A stretch of DNA of 64,000 bases from Brevibacterium sp. CCUG 69071 (GCF_021023135.1 NZ_PGFV01000001.1:868001-932000); one strand, 5' to 3'; shown: positions 34,954-44,525, counted from the stretch's first letter. Numbers and translations are program-made. Notes: generated from the letters alone by a model not told the origin.

Positions 34954-35697
34954 ATGTCGAACAACCCCGAGCAGCCGAACAACGGCCGCCCCATGCCGCC
35001 GAACTACTCCCAGGCCTCTGGTCCCCAACAGCCCTACACTCAGCAGAACCAGAGCGTCTGGTCCCAGCAGCAGTACGGGTCCCAGCAGAGTCAGCCTCAG
35101 TATGGCTCCCAGCAGCAGAGCTACGGCTCGCAGCAGCAGAACCCCCAGTCATACGGCGCTCAGCATTCCGGCTACGGCTCCCAGCAGCAGTACAGCCAGC
35201 AGCAATACGCCCAGCAGCCCTACGGCGCCGGCGCTCAGTCCTATGGCTACGGTGCTCCACAGGCGGTGAACCCGGCGCTGTTCAACTCTCAGGCGCTGCC
35301 GGAGAACGCCTACGGTCCCGGATCTGAGCAGTTCTGGCAGCCCAGCGAGTCCGAGCGGACAACCGTGATGTGGACGCACATCGGAGCCCTGTTCATCGGC
35401 TTCCTCCCGCTCATCATGTTCCTCGTCAAGAAGGACGAGTCCCCCTTCGTTCGGGAGCACACCCGTCAGGGTCTCAACGCGTGGATCACGAACGTGATCG
35501 CCACCTTCGCAGCCACCTTCGTGCTCGGCATCGTCGGGTTCATCCTCGCCCTGGTCACCTTCGGGATCGGCATCATCGTCATGTACCTCGCATGCCTCAT
35601 CCCCTTGGTCTATGTCGTCCTCTACATCATCGCCGCGATCGCAGGAAGCAAGGGCGAGGGCTACAAGTTCCCGCTGACCTTCAACTTCGTCAAGTAA
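34954..35697 (+). CDS. DUF4870 membrane protein with Gln/Ser/Tyr-rich N-terminus
   Basis: 247 residues. Residues 1-105 are low complexity, with repeats such as QYGSQQ and SYGSQQQ. The C-terminal domain has three hydrophobic segments (IGALFIGFLPLIMFLVKKDE, the ATFVLGIVGFILALVTFGIG region and YLACLIPLVYVVLYIIAAIAG) and REHTRQGLNAWI, the DUF4870/Tic20-like pattern. ATG at 34954 with AAAGGA 6 bases upstream. Function unknown. Confidence 0.85.
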   Translation: MSNNPEQPNNGRPMPPNYSQASGPQQPYTQQNQSVWSQQQYGSQQSQPQYGSQQQSYGSQQQNPQSYGAQHSGYGSQQQYSQQQYAQQPYGAGAQSYGYGAPQAVNPALFNSQALPENAYGPGSEQFWQPSESERTTVMWTHIGALFIGFLPLIMFLVKKDESPFVREHTRQGLNAWITNVIATFAATFVLGIVGFILALVTFGIGIIVMYLACLIPLVYVVLYIIAAIAGSKGEGYKFPLTFNFVK

Positions 35698-35702
35698 ACG
35701 GC

Positions 35703-35731
35703 ATCGGCGTCGCCGAATAACCGACGCCGAT
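35703..35731 (+). terminator. Hairpin after the DUF4870 gene
   Basis: A 10-base-pair stem ATCGGCGTCG/CGACGCCGAT with a 9-base loop, five bases past the stop codon. No T-run. Confidence 0.6.
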
Positions 35732-35737
35732 CATACG

Positions 35738-35774
35738 GTCCGGGCCCGGTCGAATTCCTTCGGCCGGCCCGGAC
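35738..35774. terminator. Second hairpin in the convergent DUF4870-hemW gap
   Basis: A 9-base-pair stem GTCCGGGCC/GGCCCGGAC; it may serve either strand. Confidence 0.5.
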
Positions 35775-35869
35775 TGCTACGTTCTGGAGCCGAGAGCGAA
35801 GTGCCGAGAGCCGAGCACAGCCGAAGGCCGTGGCGGTGCTGGCCGCCTCGAGCCGTCTCAGGTGCGCAC

Positions 35870-37102
35870 TCAGACCAAGTAGTCGGTGAGGATCCTGACC
35901 ATATAGTCGGCCATCAGGCGTCCCTGCAGGGTCGGCTGGAACCATCCCTGCGCGACAGCCTCGGCGTCGAGCAGACCCTGGTTCACGAAGTTCCTGATCG
36001 CCAGTTCGCTGCCGGGGCCCAGGGTGTCGAGGCGCAGCTCCGAATCGATCCGGGCGGCGAGCATGATCCTCTCGATCTCCCGGGTCTGGGCCGAGAGGAC
36101 CTCACGGCCGATGCCCGGGGAGTCACCGGCCAAGAGCCGATCGGACCAGGCCTTGGGATGCTTCGCATTCCAGAACCGCACTCCCCCGATGTGGGAATGG
36201 GCACCGGGCCCGAAACCCCACCAGTCGGCGTTGCGCCAATAGGCCATATTGTGTTCGCAGCGCGTCGCCGCAGACGTCGACCAGTTGCTCACCTCGTACC
36301 AGCGGAGCCCGGCTGCGGTCATGGCGGCATCGGCGATCTCGTACTTATCAGCCAGATCGTCCTCATCGGGCATCGGCAGCTGGCCGCGCCGGACCATCGC
36401 CCCCATCTTCGTGCCCGGTTCGACGATGAGCGAATAGGCGGAGATGTGGTCGACCTCGTTGGCCAGGGCGACGTCGAGTGAGCGGCGCCAGTCGTCGATC
36501 GACTCCCCCGGGGTGCCGTAGATGAGGTCGAGGCTGAGTTCGAGCCCGGCATCCTTTACCCACCTGGCCACGTCCGGGATCTTCTCCGGATCGTGGGTGC
36601 GGTCCAAGGTCGCAAGCACATGCGGCACGGCCGACTGCATGCCCAGGGAGATGCGGGTGAAGCCGGCCCCGGCCAGCGTCGCGATATAGGCCGGGTCGAG
36701 CGTGTCCGGGTTCGCTTCCGTCGTGACCTCGACATCGGCGGCCAGACGGTACCGTGCCCGGATATCGGTCAGCACTCCGGCGAGCACCGAGGCATCCAGC
36801 ATGGTCGGAGTGCCGCCGCCGAAGAAGATCGTCGAGACCTCACGGTCCCCGGCCCCCACCTCGGCGAGGGTGCGCACGGACAGATCGAGTTCGCGGGACA
36901 GATTCGCCCGGTAGTCGTCCCGGGAGGCACCGGGACCGAGGTCCTCGGCGGTGTAGGTGTTGAAGTCGCAATAGCCGCAGCGGACCCGGCAGTAGGGGAC
37001 GTGGACGTAGAGACTCAGTCCGCGGTCCGCGGCCCCGACACCCGCCGAGGCGGGGAGGGAGCCGTCGAGCGGAGGAACCTCACCGGTCGGATGGGCGGGC
37101 AC
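35870..37102 (-). CDS. hemW: HemW (radical SAM heme chaperone, CPO-III-like)
   Basis: 410 residues. The radical SAM cluster CRVRCGYCDF (C-x3-C-x2-C) near residue 35, FGGGTPT, and HNMAYW, the HNxxYW motif that separates heme-binding HemW from true coproporphyrinogen dehydrogenase HemN. It probably hands heme to respiratory proteins. The GTG start is adjacent to the lepA stop (TAAGTG), so it is in the lepA transcript. Confidence 0.93.
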   Translation of the reverse strand: MPAHPTGEVPPLDGSLPASAGVGAADRGLSLYVHVPYCRVRCGYCDFNTYTAEDLGPGASRDDYRANLSRELDLSVRTLAEVGAGDREVSTIFFGGGTPTMLDASVLAGVLTDIRARYRLAADVEVTTEANPDTLDPAYIATLAGAGFTRISLGMQSAVPHVLATLDRTHDPEKIPDVARWVKDAGLELSLDLIYGTPGESIDDWRRSLDVALANEVDHISAYSLIVEPGTKMGAMVRRGQLPMPDEDDLADKYEIADAAMTAAGLRWYEVSNWSTSAATRCEHNMAYWRNADWWGFGPGAHSHIGGVRFWNAKHPKAWSDRLLAGDSPGIGREVLSAQTREIERIMLAARIDSELRLDTLGPGSELAIRNFVNQGLLDAEAVAQGWFQPTLQGRLMADYMVRILTDYLV

Positions 37103-38974
37103 TTACTTCTTGGCGTCCTTCTTCGTCTCCGGCTCGTCCGAGGACAGCGCGGCGATGAAGGCCTCCTGCGGGACTTCGACGGTGCCGACCATCTTCATCC
37201 GCTTCTTGCCTTCCTTCTGCTTCTCGAGCAGCTTGCGCTTACGGCTGATGTCGCCGCCGTAGCACTTGCTCAGCACGTCCTTGCGCATCGCGCGGATGGT
37301 CTCACGGGCGATGATGCGTGAGCCGATGGCGGCCTGGATGGGCACCTCGAACTGCTGGCGCGGGATCAGCTTGCGCAGCTTCCCAGCCATCGCCACACCG
37401 TAGGAGTATGCCTTGTCGCGGTGGACGATCGCGGAGAAGGCGTCGACCTGGTCGCCGTGGAGCAGGATGTCGACCTTGACGAGATCGGCGGCGTCCTCGC
37501 CGTCATCGGAGTAGTCGAGTGAGGCGTAGCCCTTCGTGCGGGACTTGAGCTGGTCGAAGAAGTCGAAGACGATCTCGGCCAGGGGCAGGCGGTAGCGGAT
37601 CTCGACACGATCCGAGGACAGGTAGTCCATGCCCTGGAGTTTGCCGCGGCGGTCCTGGCAGAGCTCCATCACGGCACCGATGAAATCGCTCGGGGTGAGG
37701 ATCGTGGCCTGGACCATCGGCTCGCGGACTTCCTTGATCTTGCCGGTGGGATATTCGCTCGGATTCGTCACCGTCATCTCTTCCCTATCCTCCATCGTCA
37801 CCTCGTAGATGACGCTGGGGGCGGTGGAGATGAGGTCGAGATCGAATTCGCGCTCCAGGCGGTCGCGGAGGACCTCGAGGTGGAGCAGTCCGAGGAAGCC
37901 GCAGCGGAAGCCGAAGCCCAGAGCCGTCGACGTCTCGGGTTCGTAGACGAGCGAGGCGTCGTTGAGCTTGAGCTTGTCGAGGGCGTCGCGCAGCGCCGGG
38001 TAGTCGGAGCCGTCGATCGGGAACAGACCGGAGAAGACCATCGGCTTGGGCTCTTCGTAGCCTTCGAGCGCCTCCTCGGCCGGGGACGAGAGCAGAGTGA
38101 CCGTGTCGCCGACCTTCGAGAGGCGGACGTCTTTAACGCCGGTGATGAGGTAGCCGACCTCACCGACGCCGAGGCCTTTGGTCGCGTTCGGCTCGGGTGA
38201 GGAGACGCCGATCTCGAGGAGTTCGTGGGTGCTGCGAGTCGACATCATCTCGATCTTCTCACGCGGTTTGAGCGCACCGTCGACGAGGCGGACGTACGTC
38301 ACGACTCCCCGATAGGTGTCGTAGACCGAATCGAAGATCATCGCCCTGGCCGGGGCATCGGCATCGCCGACGGGTGCCGGGATGTCGGTGGTGATGCGGT
38401 CGAGCACGGCCTCGACGCCTTCGCCGGTCTTGCCGGAGACGAGCAGGCAGTCCTCGGGCTCGCACCCGATGAGGTTCGCCAGCTCCTCGGCGTATTTGTC
38501 CGGCTGGGCAGCCGGGAGGTCGATCTTGTTGAGCACGGGAATGATCGTCAGGTCGTTCTCCATGGCCAGGTACAGGTTGGCCAGCGTCTGGGCTTCGATG
38601 CCCTGCGCGGAGTCGACGAGCAGGAGGGCGCCCTCACAGGCGGCCAGGGACCGGGAGACCTCGTAGCTGAAGTCCACGTGGCCCGGAGTGTCGATCATGT
38701 TCAGCGCGTAGGGGGTCCCGTCGGTCTCCCAAGGCATCCGCACGGCCTGGGATTTGATCGTGATTCCGCGCTCGCGTTCGATGTCCATGCGGTCGAGGTA
38801 CTGGGCACGCATATCGCGCTGCTTGACCGCGCCGGTGATCTGGAGCATCCGGTCGGCCAGGGTCGATTTCCCGTGGTCGATATGAGCGATGATGCAGAAA
38901 TTGCGGATCAGCTCGGGTGAGGTCGCGGACGGTGATATCCGCTTGAGTGATTCTGCATTCACCTGAGGTGACAT
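37103..38974 (-). CDS. lepA: Elongation factor 4 (LepA)
   Basis: 623 residues. G1 [10 protein letters not shown]2 ERERGITI, G3 DTPGHVDF, G4 NKID; domains II-IV and the unique C-terminal domain (ending [17 protein letters not shown]) are complete. LepA is a ribosomal GTPase implicated in translation under stress and initiation. ATG at 38974 is chosen because GAAGGAAGG precedes it; the longer frame upstream lies in the divergent promoter region. Confidence 0.96.
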   Translation of the reverse strand: MSPQVNAESLKRISPSATSPELIRNFCIIAHIDHGKSTLADRMLQITGAVKQRDMRAQYLDRMDIERERGITIKSQAVRMPWETDGTPYALNMIDTPGHVDFSYEVSRSLAACEGALLLVDSAQGIEAQTLANLYLAMENDLTIIPVLNKIDLPAAQPDKYAEELANLIGCEPEDCLLVSGKTGEGVEAVLDRITTDIPAPVGDADAPARAMIFDSVYDTYRGVVTYVRLVDGALKPREKIEMMSTRSTHELLEIGVSSPEPNATKGLGVGEVGYLITGVKDVRLSKVGDTVTLLSSPAEEALEGYEEPKPMVFSGLFPIDGSDYPALRDALDKLKLNDASLVYEPETSTALGFGFRCGFLGLLHLEVLRDRLEREFDLDLISTAPSVIYEVTMEDREEMTVTNPSEYPTGKIKEVREPMVQATILTPSDFIGAVMELCQDRRGKLQGMDYLSSDRVEIRYRLPLAEIVFDFFDQLKSRTKGYASLDYSDDGEDAADLVKVDILLHGDQVDAFSAIVHRDKAYSYGVAMAGKLRKLIPRQQFEVPIQAAIGSRIIARETIRAMRKDVLSKCYGGDISRKRKLLEKQKEGKKRMKMVGTVEVPQEAFIAALSSDEPETKKDAKK

Positions 38975-39092
38975 GACGCCCTTCCTTCGACAGACCAGAA
39001 CTCCCATTGTTCCATGGGTTGCACGGGAGACTGGAATCCGCGCCGTCCCATTCGCCGGGGGCCGAGTGGGACGAAATCGGTCGATGATCGGC

Positions 39093-39098
39093 GATGAT
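39093..39098 (+). promoter_or_regulatory. Possible -10 box of the EEP-family gene
   Basis: GATGAT, 6 bases before the ATG at 39105, no Shine-Dalgarno. Weak by sequence; included for its exact spacing. Confidence 0.3.
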
Positions 39099-39104
39099 GG
39101 GTAC

Positions 39105-39878
39105 ATGAGCGATTTCTCGATCATGAGCTTCAACCTCAGATATCCGGCCATGGACGGACATCCTGTGGCCACGCGCCTGCCCATCGCCGCCGAGCTGATC
39201 CGTGATGCCCACCCCCACATCGTCGGCACTCAGGAGGGCGAGCTCGACCAGCTCGAGACTCTCGTGTCCCTGCTGCCCGAGGAGTACATCTGGCTCGGGG
39301 AGGGCCATTCCGGAGGGAACGCCGGTGAGTTCACCGCCGTCATCTACGACTCCACCCGCTTCGATGTCGAGGCCGTCGATATCAGCTGGCTCTCGGAGCA
39401 GCCGGAGACGGTGGCCTCCGAATCCTGGGGCGTCTCGCATGCCCGGACGCTCACGACGGTGGATTTCACGGACATCGGCTCGGGGCGCCGGCTGCGGGTG
39501 CTCAACACCCACCTCGACCACAAGTCGGAGCGTGCCCGCCTGGAGTCGGGGAAGATCATGGCCGAGACCATCGCCGAGGTGGACGTCCCCTGCGTGGTCA
39601 CCGGAGATTTCAATGTCGCCACCGGTTCGCCCGTCTACGACTATTTCTGCACCGAGCTCGGGCTCACCGACACCGGCGCCGAGGTGCCGGGTGAGAACAT
39701 CGGCACCTTCCACCGGTATCGGGGACCGAAGACCGGTGACGGTCGCATCGATTGGATCCTGACCACCTCGGCGCTGGAGACCCTGTCGACCCGGATCAAT
39801 ACCTTCAACGTCGACGGCACCTATCCTTCGGACCATTTTCCGATCGAGGCGATGCTGCGCTTCCGGGATCAGCACTGA
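39105..39878 (+). CDS. Endonuclease/exonuclease/phosphatase family hydrolase
   Basis: 257 residues with EEP-fold motifs: N-terminal SFNLRYP (Asn), GTQEG (Glu), NTHLDHKS (His), GDFNV and the terminal SDHFPI (Asp-His). Similar proteins hydrolyse phosphodiesters or phosphomonoesters; the substrate is unknown. No signal peptide. ATG at 39105 is chosen because sequence similarity begins there. Divergent from lepA. Confidence 0.85.
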   Translation: MSDFSIMSFNLRYPAMDGHPVATRLPIAAELIRDAHPHIVGTQEGELDQLETLVSLLPEEYIWLGEGHSGGNAGEFTAVIYDSTRFDVEAVDISWLSEQPETVASESWGVSHARTLTTVDFTDIGSGRRLRVLNTHLDHKSERARLESGKIMAETIAEVDVPCVVTGDFNVATGSPVYDYFCTELGLTDTGAEVPGENIGTFHRYRGPKTGDGRIDWILTTSALETLSTRINTFNVDGTYPSDHFPIEAMLRFRDQH

Positions 39879-39918
39879 GCTTCGGGGATCTGCGATGAAT
39901 GGTCTCAGCGTCCTCGTC

Positions 39919-39924
39919 TAGGCT
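39919..39924 (+). promoter_or_regulatory. -10 box of leaderless PemK-like gene
   Basis: TAGGCT followed by TGGTGCCC and the ATG at 39933; the same block (TAGGCTNGGTGCCC) stands before the DUF3097 gene. Confidence 0.5.
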
Positions 39925-39932
39925 TGGTGCCC

Positions 39933-40550
39933 ATGAGCTGGAAATCATTGGTCAACCGTGCAGTCAGGATCGGCGTCCGCGAAGGTGTGCGCTATCTCAA
40001 GGACGCGAAGGCGAAGAACGATTCGGGCCCCTCCCGGGACACGCCCCGCGAGGGCGGACCGCACCCGCGGCCCGGATCGGATTCTCCGGCCGACTCCGGC
40101 AGCCGTCGCCAGAGCCCCGCACCGCAGCAGTCCGGGACGGGCGCCGGCGCCTATCCGGGCGACTACCGGGGATCGATCTCCGTGTCCTACTCCCCCGATC
40201 TCGACGGCGACGCCGACCCCGGTGAGGTCGTCTGGGGGTGGATCCCCTACGAGGAGGATCATTCTCAGGGCAAGGACCGTCCCTCTCTCGTCGTCGGCCG
40301 CGACGGCAGGTGGGTGCTCGTGCTCATGCTCACCAGCAAGGACCATATTCCCGGCGGATTCGGCGAGGTGCGCGAGGACCGCAATGCCAAGTGGATGAAC
40401 ATCGGATCGGGTGACTGGGACTCCCAGGGCAGGCCCTCCGAGATCCGCCTCGACCGCGTCATCCGCGTCGACCCGAACTCGATCCGCCGCGAGGGCGCGA
40501 TCATGCCCCGCGAGGTCTTCGAAAAGGTCGCCGCGAACATCGAGAGCTGA
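39933..40550 (+). CDS. PemK/MazF-like protein with a disordered N-terminus
   Basis: 205 residues. The N-terminal 65 are basic then Pro/Ser/Arg-rich and look disordered. The C-terminal 125 resemble actinobacterial PemK/MazF-like proteins: GEVVWGWIPYEEDHSQGKDRP, SLVVGRD and LMLTSKDH in the order of the PemK barrel. True MazF toxins cleave mRNA, but the gene has no neighbouring antitoxin, so it may be a stand-alone housekeeping member. ATG at 39933 with no Shine-Dalgarno. Confidence 0.7.
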   Translation: MSWKSLVNRAVRIGVREGVRYLKDAKAKNDSGPSRDTPREGGPHPRPGSDSPADSGSRRQSPAPQQSGTGAGAYPGDYRGSISVSYSPDLDGDADPGEVVWGWIPYEEDHSQGKDRPSLVVGRDGRWVLVLMLTSKDHIPGGFGEVREDRNAKWMNIGSGDWDSQGRPSEIRLDRVIRVDPNSIRREGAIMPREVFEKVAANIES

Positions 40551-40592
40551 GGCCCCGCGAGGATTTCCGACTCGGCGCGCGAGCCTGTAACA

Positions 40593-40598
40593 TAGGCT
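40593..40598 (+). promoter_or_regulatory. Candidate -10 box for rpsT
   Basis: TAGGCT in TGTAACATAGGCTGCTG, giving a leader of about 145 bases before rpsT. No clear -35. Confidence 0.4.
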
Positions 40599-40748
40599 GC
40601 TGTGTCTTCATCATGGCGTGTGTCTCGCCGAGGTCGGGTGAAGATGCCATTCGATTCGATGTCATCGATGTGTTTCCCCGCGGAGATGAGAGTGTCGATC
40701 GGATGTGCCCTCACGACCATGTATCACTAACACGAAAGAGTGTTGAAA

Positions 40749-41009
40749 TTGGCTAATATCAAGTCCCAGATGAAGCGGATCAAGACCAACGAGAAGGCCC
40801 GCCAGCGCAACAAGGCTGTCCGGTCCGAGGTTCGGTCCTACGTCCGCGTCGTTCGCGAGAACATTGCTGCCGGCCAGAAGGACGAAGCGCAGCAGGCTTA
40901 TGCTGTGGCCGCCCGCAAGCTCGACAAGGCTGTTTCGAAGGGTGTTCTGCACAAGAACAACGCTGCGAACCGCAAGTCGCGCCTGGCTTCGCAGATCAAC
41001 GCTCTCTGA
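40749..41009 (+). CDS. rpsT: 30S ribosomal protein S20
   Basis: 86 residues, highly basic, starting ANIKSQMKRIKTNEKARQRN after a TTG start at 40749. A GTG three codons earlier (40740) is also in frame, and AAAGAG lies just upstream, so the exact start is uncertain. S20 binds the 5' domain of 16S rRNA early in assembly. A strong hairpin follows. Confidence 0.95.
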   Translation: MANIKSQMKRIKTNEKARQRNKAVRSEVRSYVRVVRENIAAGQKDEAQQAYAVAARKLDKAVSKGVLHKNNAANRKSRLASQINAL

Positions 41010-41033
41010 GTCGAGCGCTGAGGCTCTAGCTTC

Positions 41034-41066
41034 GAGGGGCCCGATCCGTTACGGATCGGGCCCCTC
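41034..41066 (+). terminator. rpsT terminator hairpin
   Basis: A perfect 15-base-pair stem (41034-41048 with 41052-41066) with loop TTA, 24 bases past the stop. No T-run follows. Confidence 0.8.
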
Positions 41067-41104
41067 TCGCATTCATCACTCGCGTCCATCCCCATCCGCT
41101 CCGC

Positions 41105-41174
41105 CCCACAACTACCTGGCGGGGGCCCAGCTACGTGGCGCCACGTAGCTGGGCCCCCGCCAGGTAGTTGTGGG
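41105..41174. repeat. Perfect 70-bp palindrome
   Basis: Two 35-base arms with no spacer, centred between 41139 and 41140; each arm contains CTACCTGGC and, after GGGGGCCC, CTACGTGGC. It lies in the convergent rpsT-holA gap, 6 bases from the holA stop. It may be an interspersed palindromic element also serving as a terminator. Confidence 0.85.
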
Positions 41175-41180
41175 AGAGTG

Positions 41181-42164
41181 TCAGCGTTGCCGAGCCAGGC
41201 GGCAGACCTCGGAGACGAACCATTCGACGGCGTAGACGGGATCACGGCCGCCGCCCTTGACGGCTTCATCGGCTTCGGCCGCGGCGATGAGCGATTGGCC
41301 CAGCGCCACTTCGTTCCAGCGTCGCACCTCGCGGCGGGCGCGGTCGACCTGCCAGGGCGCCATCTTCAGCTCTGCGGCGAGTTCCCCGCTCGATCCGGAG
41401 AATCCCTGCACCTTGGCCATCCCCCGCAGCTTCATCGCCACGGCGGCGACCAGCGGCACCGGATCGGAACCGGTCGAGAGAGAGTGCCGAAGCAGGCTGA
41501 GCGCGTTCTTCGCGTCCCCGGACACCGCCGCATCGGCGACCTTGAAGCCCGTGGCCTCGACCCGACCGCCGTAGTACTGGTCGACGACCCGGGCGGTGAT
41601 CGTGCCCTCGGTGTCCTCGATGAGCTGATCGACTCCGGCATTGAGCTCGGCGAGGTCGGAACCCAGCGCCGACATCAATGCGGCCATTCCCGCCTCGTCG
41701 ATCTGTCGCTTCGCCGCCTTGAACCGCCCCTGGGCGAACTTGGCACGGTCGCTCTCGTTCTTCAGCGTCCCGGCATCGACCCGGGGGAAGCCCGCGGTCT
41801 CGACCTTCTTGACGAGTTTCGCACCCCGGTTGCCGCCGCCGTGCAGGAGCAGGACGACGGCGTCGTCATTGGGCTCGTCGAGATAGGCCAGCGCGTCCTT
41901 GAGGAAGTCCTCGGAGCATTTCTCGACGGAGTCGACGACGATGAGCTTCGCGGAGGAGAACAGTGAGGGCGAGGCGGCCATCGCCAGTTCCCCGGCCTGG
42001 TAACCCGCAGCGTCGAATTCGATCTCCTCCGGGTCCTTCTTCCTTGCGGCAGAGACGATGCGGTCCTTGGCCATGCGCACGAGCACGGATTCGTTCCCGG
42101 AGATCATGACGACGGGGGCCGGTTTCGCCGAACTCCACGGGACCAGGGTCTTCTTCACTGCCAT
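41181..42164 (-). CDS. holA: DNA polymerase III subunit delta
   Basis: 327 residues. The N-terminal MISGNESVLVRMAKDRIV, VVDSVEKC and VLLLHGGGNRG segments and the helical C-terminus (ALGQSLIAAAEADEAVKGGG) match HolA, the wrench of the clamp loader. It follows comEC on the minus strand, the usual comEA-comEC-holA order. Confidence 0.93.
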   Translation of the reverse strand: MAVKKTLVPWSSAKPAPVVMISGNESVLVRMAKDRIVSAARKKDPEEIEFDAAGYQAGELAMAASPSLFSSAKLIVVDSVEKCSEDFLKDALAYLDEPNDDAVVLLLHGGGNRGAKLVKKVETAGFPRVDAGTLKNESDRAKFAQGRFKAAKRQIDEAGMAALMSALGSDLAELNAGVDQLIEDTEGTITARVVDQYYGGRVEATGFKVADAAVSGDAKNALSLLRHSLSTGSDPVPLVAAVAMKLRGMAKVQGFSGSSGELAAELKMAPWQVDRARREVRRWNEVALGQSLIAAAEADEAVKGGGRDPVYAVEWFVSEVCRLARQR

Positions 42165-42202
42165 GGTCTCAGCCTATCGTCTGCCCGGGACACGACGCGC
42201 GC

Positions 42203-44524
42203 TCACTGTCTGCTCTCCGGACAGTTCCGGCCCGTGCTGGATCGAGCCTCGGCGTAGATCGCGATCGACCCGCAGCGGTCGGTGCGCAGCACCGGCACGG
42301 GACCGAATGCGGTGATCGCGCGGGGATTCGGATGCCCGTAGCTGTTCTCCCCCACCGAGATCACGCCCATGCGTGCAGCAGCCGCGGCGAAGAAGTCCTC
42401 CGAGAGGTCCGCCGAGCCGTGGTGCGGGGCGATGAGTACGTCGACCGGTTCGAGGCTCTGGGCGATGATGTACTGCTCCTCCTCGCCGACGTCGCCGGGG
42501 ATGAGATAGCTCACCCCGTCCGCTTCGACCCTGAGCACCAGAGAGTCCTCGTTGCGCACCTCGGTGCTGGCGTCATCGCCCGGGGTGCCGCCCGCCCCGA
42601 CCCCCGGCACCGTATCCGGCGACGCGGCCGTCCCTGCGGCCGACCCGGCGCCAGGCACCGGGGCCGGTTGCAGTCGCCCGGGGCCGGCCCGCAGCGGCGG
42701 CCACAACACCTCGATCTTCGCCGCCCCGGAGTTGATCGTCTCGCCGCGGTACGTCGCCACCGCCTCGGCACCGGTGTCGGTCACGATCTGCCGGGTCTCC
42801 GGTGCGTCGGCGACGTTGGCCGACACCCACAGGCGCCCGAGTGTCCGTGACCAGGTGGTCCCGGCGTATCCGGCATAGTGATCGGCGTCGAAATGGGAGA
42901 TGACCAGGTCGAAGGTCTCGATCCCAGATTCGTCGAGGCAGGTGTCGATGGGACCAGGCTCCTTGCCGGTGTCGACGACCAGCCCTCGACCGCCGCCGAG
43001 GTTGATCAGCGTCCCCGAGCCCTGACCGACATCGCAGACGAGCACCAGCCAGTCGGCGGCCGGCGCCTTCGTCCGACCGGTGACGATGACCGTCGCGGTC
43101 AGCGCGATGCACAGCACGAGGATCGGCAGCCCCCACAGCCTCCTGCGCACAAGCAGCCAGGTACCCACGCTGAGGATGAGCAGCAGGCCGAGGGCGATGA
43201 GCGTGCCCCAGGGCGGCTCCGGCCAGTCGAGAGCGGCCCCGGGCAGGCTCGCGCAGATGCGCGCGACCTCGACGATCCACCAGGCCGGCAATGCCGCCAG
43301 CCAGGCCGGTGCCTGCGCACACCACAGCAGCAACGGGATGCCGAGGAGTCCGAGGCCCGCGCAGACCATCGAGACGAATCCGAGCACGGTCGCCGGCAGC
43401 ACCGCCGGTGCAGCCAAGGCGTTCGCGGCCACCGACCAGGCCCCGATGCGCGGATCGATGGCCACGAGCACCGGGGTGCAGGCCAGCTGAGCGATGAGGG
43501 GGACGACCACGGCGGTGACCAGAACGGAGGGCAGGAAGGAGAAATGGACGCTGAGACGGAGCAGGAGGATCGGGACGATGAACATGATCGCCGCCGTCGA
43601 GACCACGGAGAGCACGAAACCCACCGAGGTCGCGAGCACCGGTACGAAGGCGAGCAGCAGGCACACCGTCGAGCACATCACCGCTGCCGGGGCGATGCCA
43701 CCCCCGCGGAGGAACACGAGGGCGACCGCGATCGCCATGCCCGCCGCCCGGATCGCGCTGGGTTCGAAGCCGACGATGAACACGTAGCCTGCGCAGGTGA
43801 GCACCCCGACGGTGACCCGTGTGCGGGGACCGGCCCGACAGGCCCCGGCCAGCAGACCCGCGCCGAGGCTGACGATCGTGACATTGCTGCCGGAGACCGC
43901 GGAGATGTGGGTCAGGGACACCACCCGCATGTCATCCTGCATCCGCTCGCCCTGCGGATCGGTGTCGCCGATGACGAGCCCGGGCAGCAGGTCCCCGCCT
44001 TCGTGGCCTACGGCCCGGGAGTCCTCGCTCAGCCGGGAGCGCAGCTCCGCACGCCATTGCCAGACCCCGTTCGGTTCGCGCAGCACCTGTGGATCCTCGC
44101 TGCTGATCCGGATGTCGTTGAGTCGTTCGGTGCGCATCAGCACGCGCGAGCCGTCGGCCGGGACGGAGGGACTGAGTACCTCGGCGATCCCGGTCTGAGT
44201 GAGCAGCGTCAGCCGTGACCACCCGGATGCTCCGGGCTGACTGTGACCGATCACGGTTCCCGTGACGTCCGTGTCCTCGGCGGGTCCGCGGGAGCCGCCC
44301 AATGCCGTGATCTGGATCGTGAGCAGGCACGCGAACATGATGAGCACCACGCCGAGGTGGTGGTGCCGGCGCAGGCAGAGAAACCCCAGCCCGGCCACGA
44401 CAGGGGTGGCGAGCAGCGCCCAGGGCCCGAGTCCGATCAGGGCCGCAGCCCACAGTCCCGCCGCACACACGAAGAGCCGCAGCGAGCCGGGCCGCACCTG
44501 GGAGATTGTGCGCGCCCGCTCCAT
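42203..44524 (-). CDS. comEC: DNA-uptake channel ComEC/Rec2
   Basis: 773 residues: hydrophobic N-terminus, DUF4131-like domain, a multi-helix competence domain with LTHISAVSGSNVTIV, and a C-terminal metallo-beta-lactamase-like domain (VCDVGQGSGTLINLG, ISHFDADHYAGY, APHHGSADLS). ComEC moves single-stranded DNA across the membrane. The start is uncertain: ATG 44524 begins just before the first helix but has only a weak GGCGGG upstream; longer in-frame reading has no good start. Confidence 0.92.
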   Translation of the reverse strand: MERARTISQVRPGSLRLFVCAAGLWAAALIGLGPWALLATPVVAGLGFLCLRRHHHLGVVLIMFACLLTIQITALGGSRGPAEDTDVTGTVIGHSQPGASGWSRLTLLTQTGIAEVLSPSVPADGSRVLMRTERLNDIRISSEDPQVLREPNGVWQWRAELRSRLSEDSRAVGHEGGDLLPGLVIGDTDPQGERMQDDMRVVSLTHISAVSGSNVTIVSLGAGLLAGACRAGPRTRVTVGVLTCAGYVFIVGFEPSAIRAAGMAIAVALVFLRGGGIAPAAVMCSTVCLLLAFVPVLATSVGFVLSVVSTAAIMFIVPILLLRLSVHFSFLPSVLVTAVVVPLIAQLACTPVLVAIDPRIGAWSVAANALAAPAVLPATVLGFVSMVCAGLGLLGIPLLLWCAQAPAWLAALPAWWIVEVARICASLPGAALDWPEPPWGTLIALGLLLILSVGTWLLVRRRLWGLPILVLCIALTATVIVTGRTKAPAADWLVLVCDVGQGSGTLINLGGGRGLVVDTGKEPGPIDTCLDESGIETFDLVISHFDADHYAGYAGTTWSRTLGRLWVSANVADAPETRQIVTDTGAEAVATYRGETINSGAAKIEVLWPPLRAGPGRLQPAPVPGAGSAAGTAASPDTVPGVGAGGTPGDDASTEVRNEDSLVLRVEADGVSYLIPGDVGEEEQYIIAQSLEPVDVLIAPHHGSADLSEDFFAAAAARMGVISVGENSYGHPNPRAITAFGPVPVLRTDRCGSIAIYAEARSSTGRNCPESRQ

Positions 44525-44525
44525 C

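Noticed and set aside
37103..39229. Longer LepA with an 85-residue N-terminal extension
   Set aside because: The extension crosses the divergent gene's promoter, while ATG 38974 has a strong Shine-Dalgarno.
41105..41174. Terminal inverted repeat of an insertion sequence
   Set aside because: There is no transposase and no space between the arms.
42878..44218. A 446-codon plus-strand frame rich in His/Arg/Asp
   Set aside because: Antisense to comEC, with composition typical of shadow frames.
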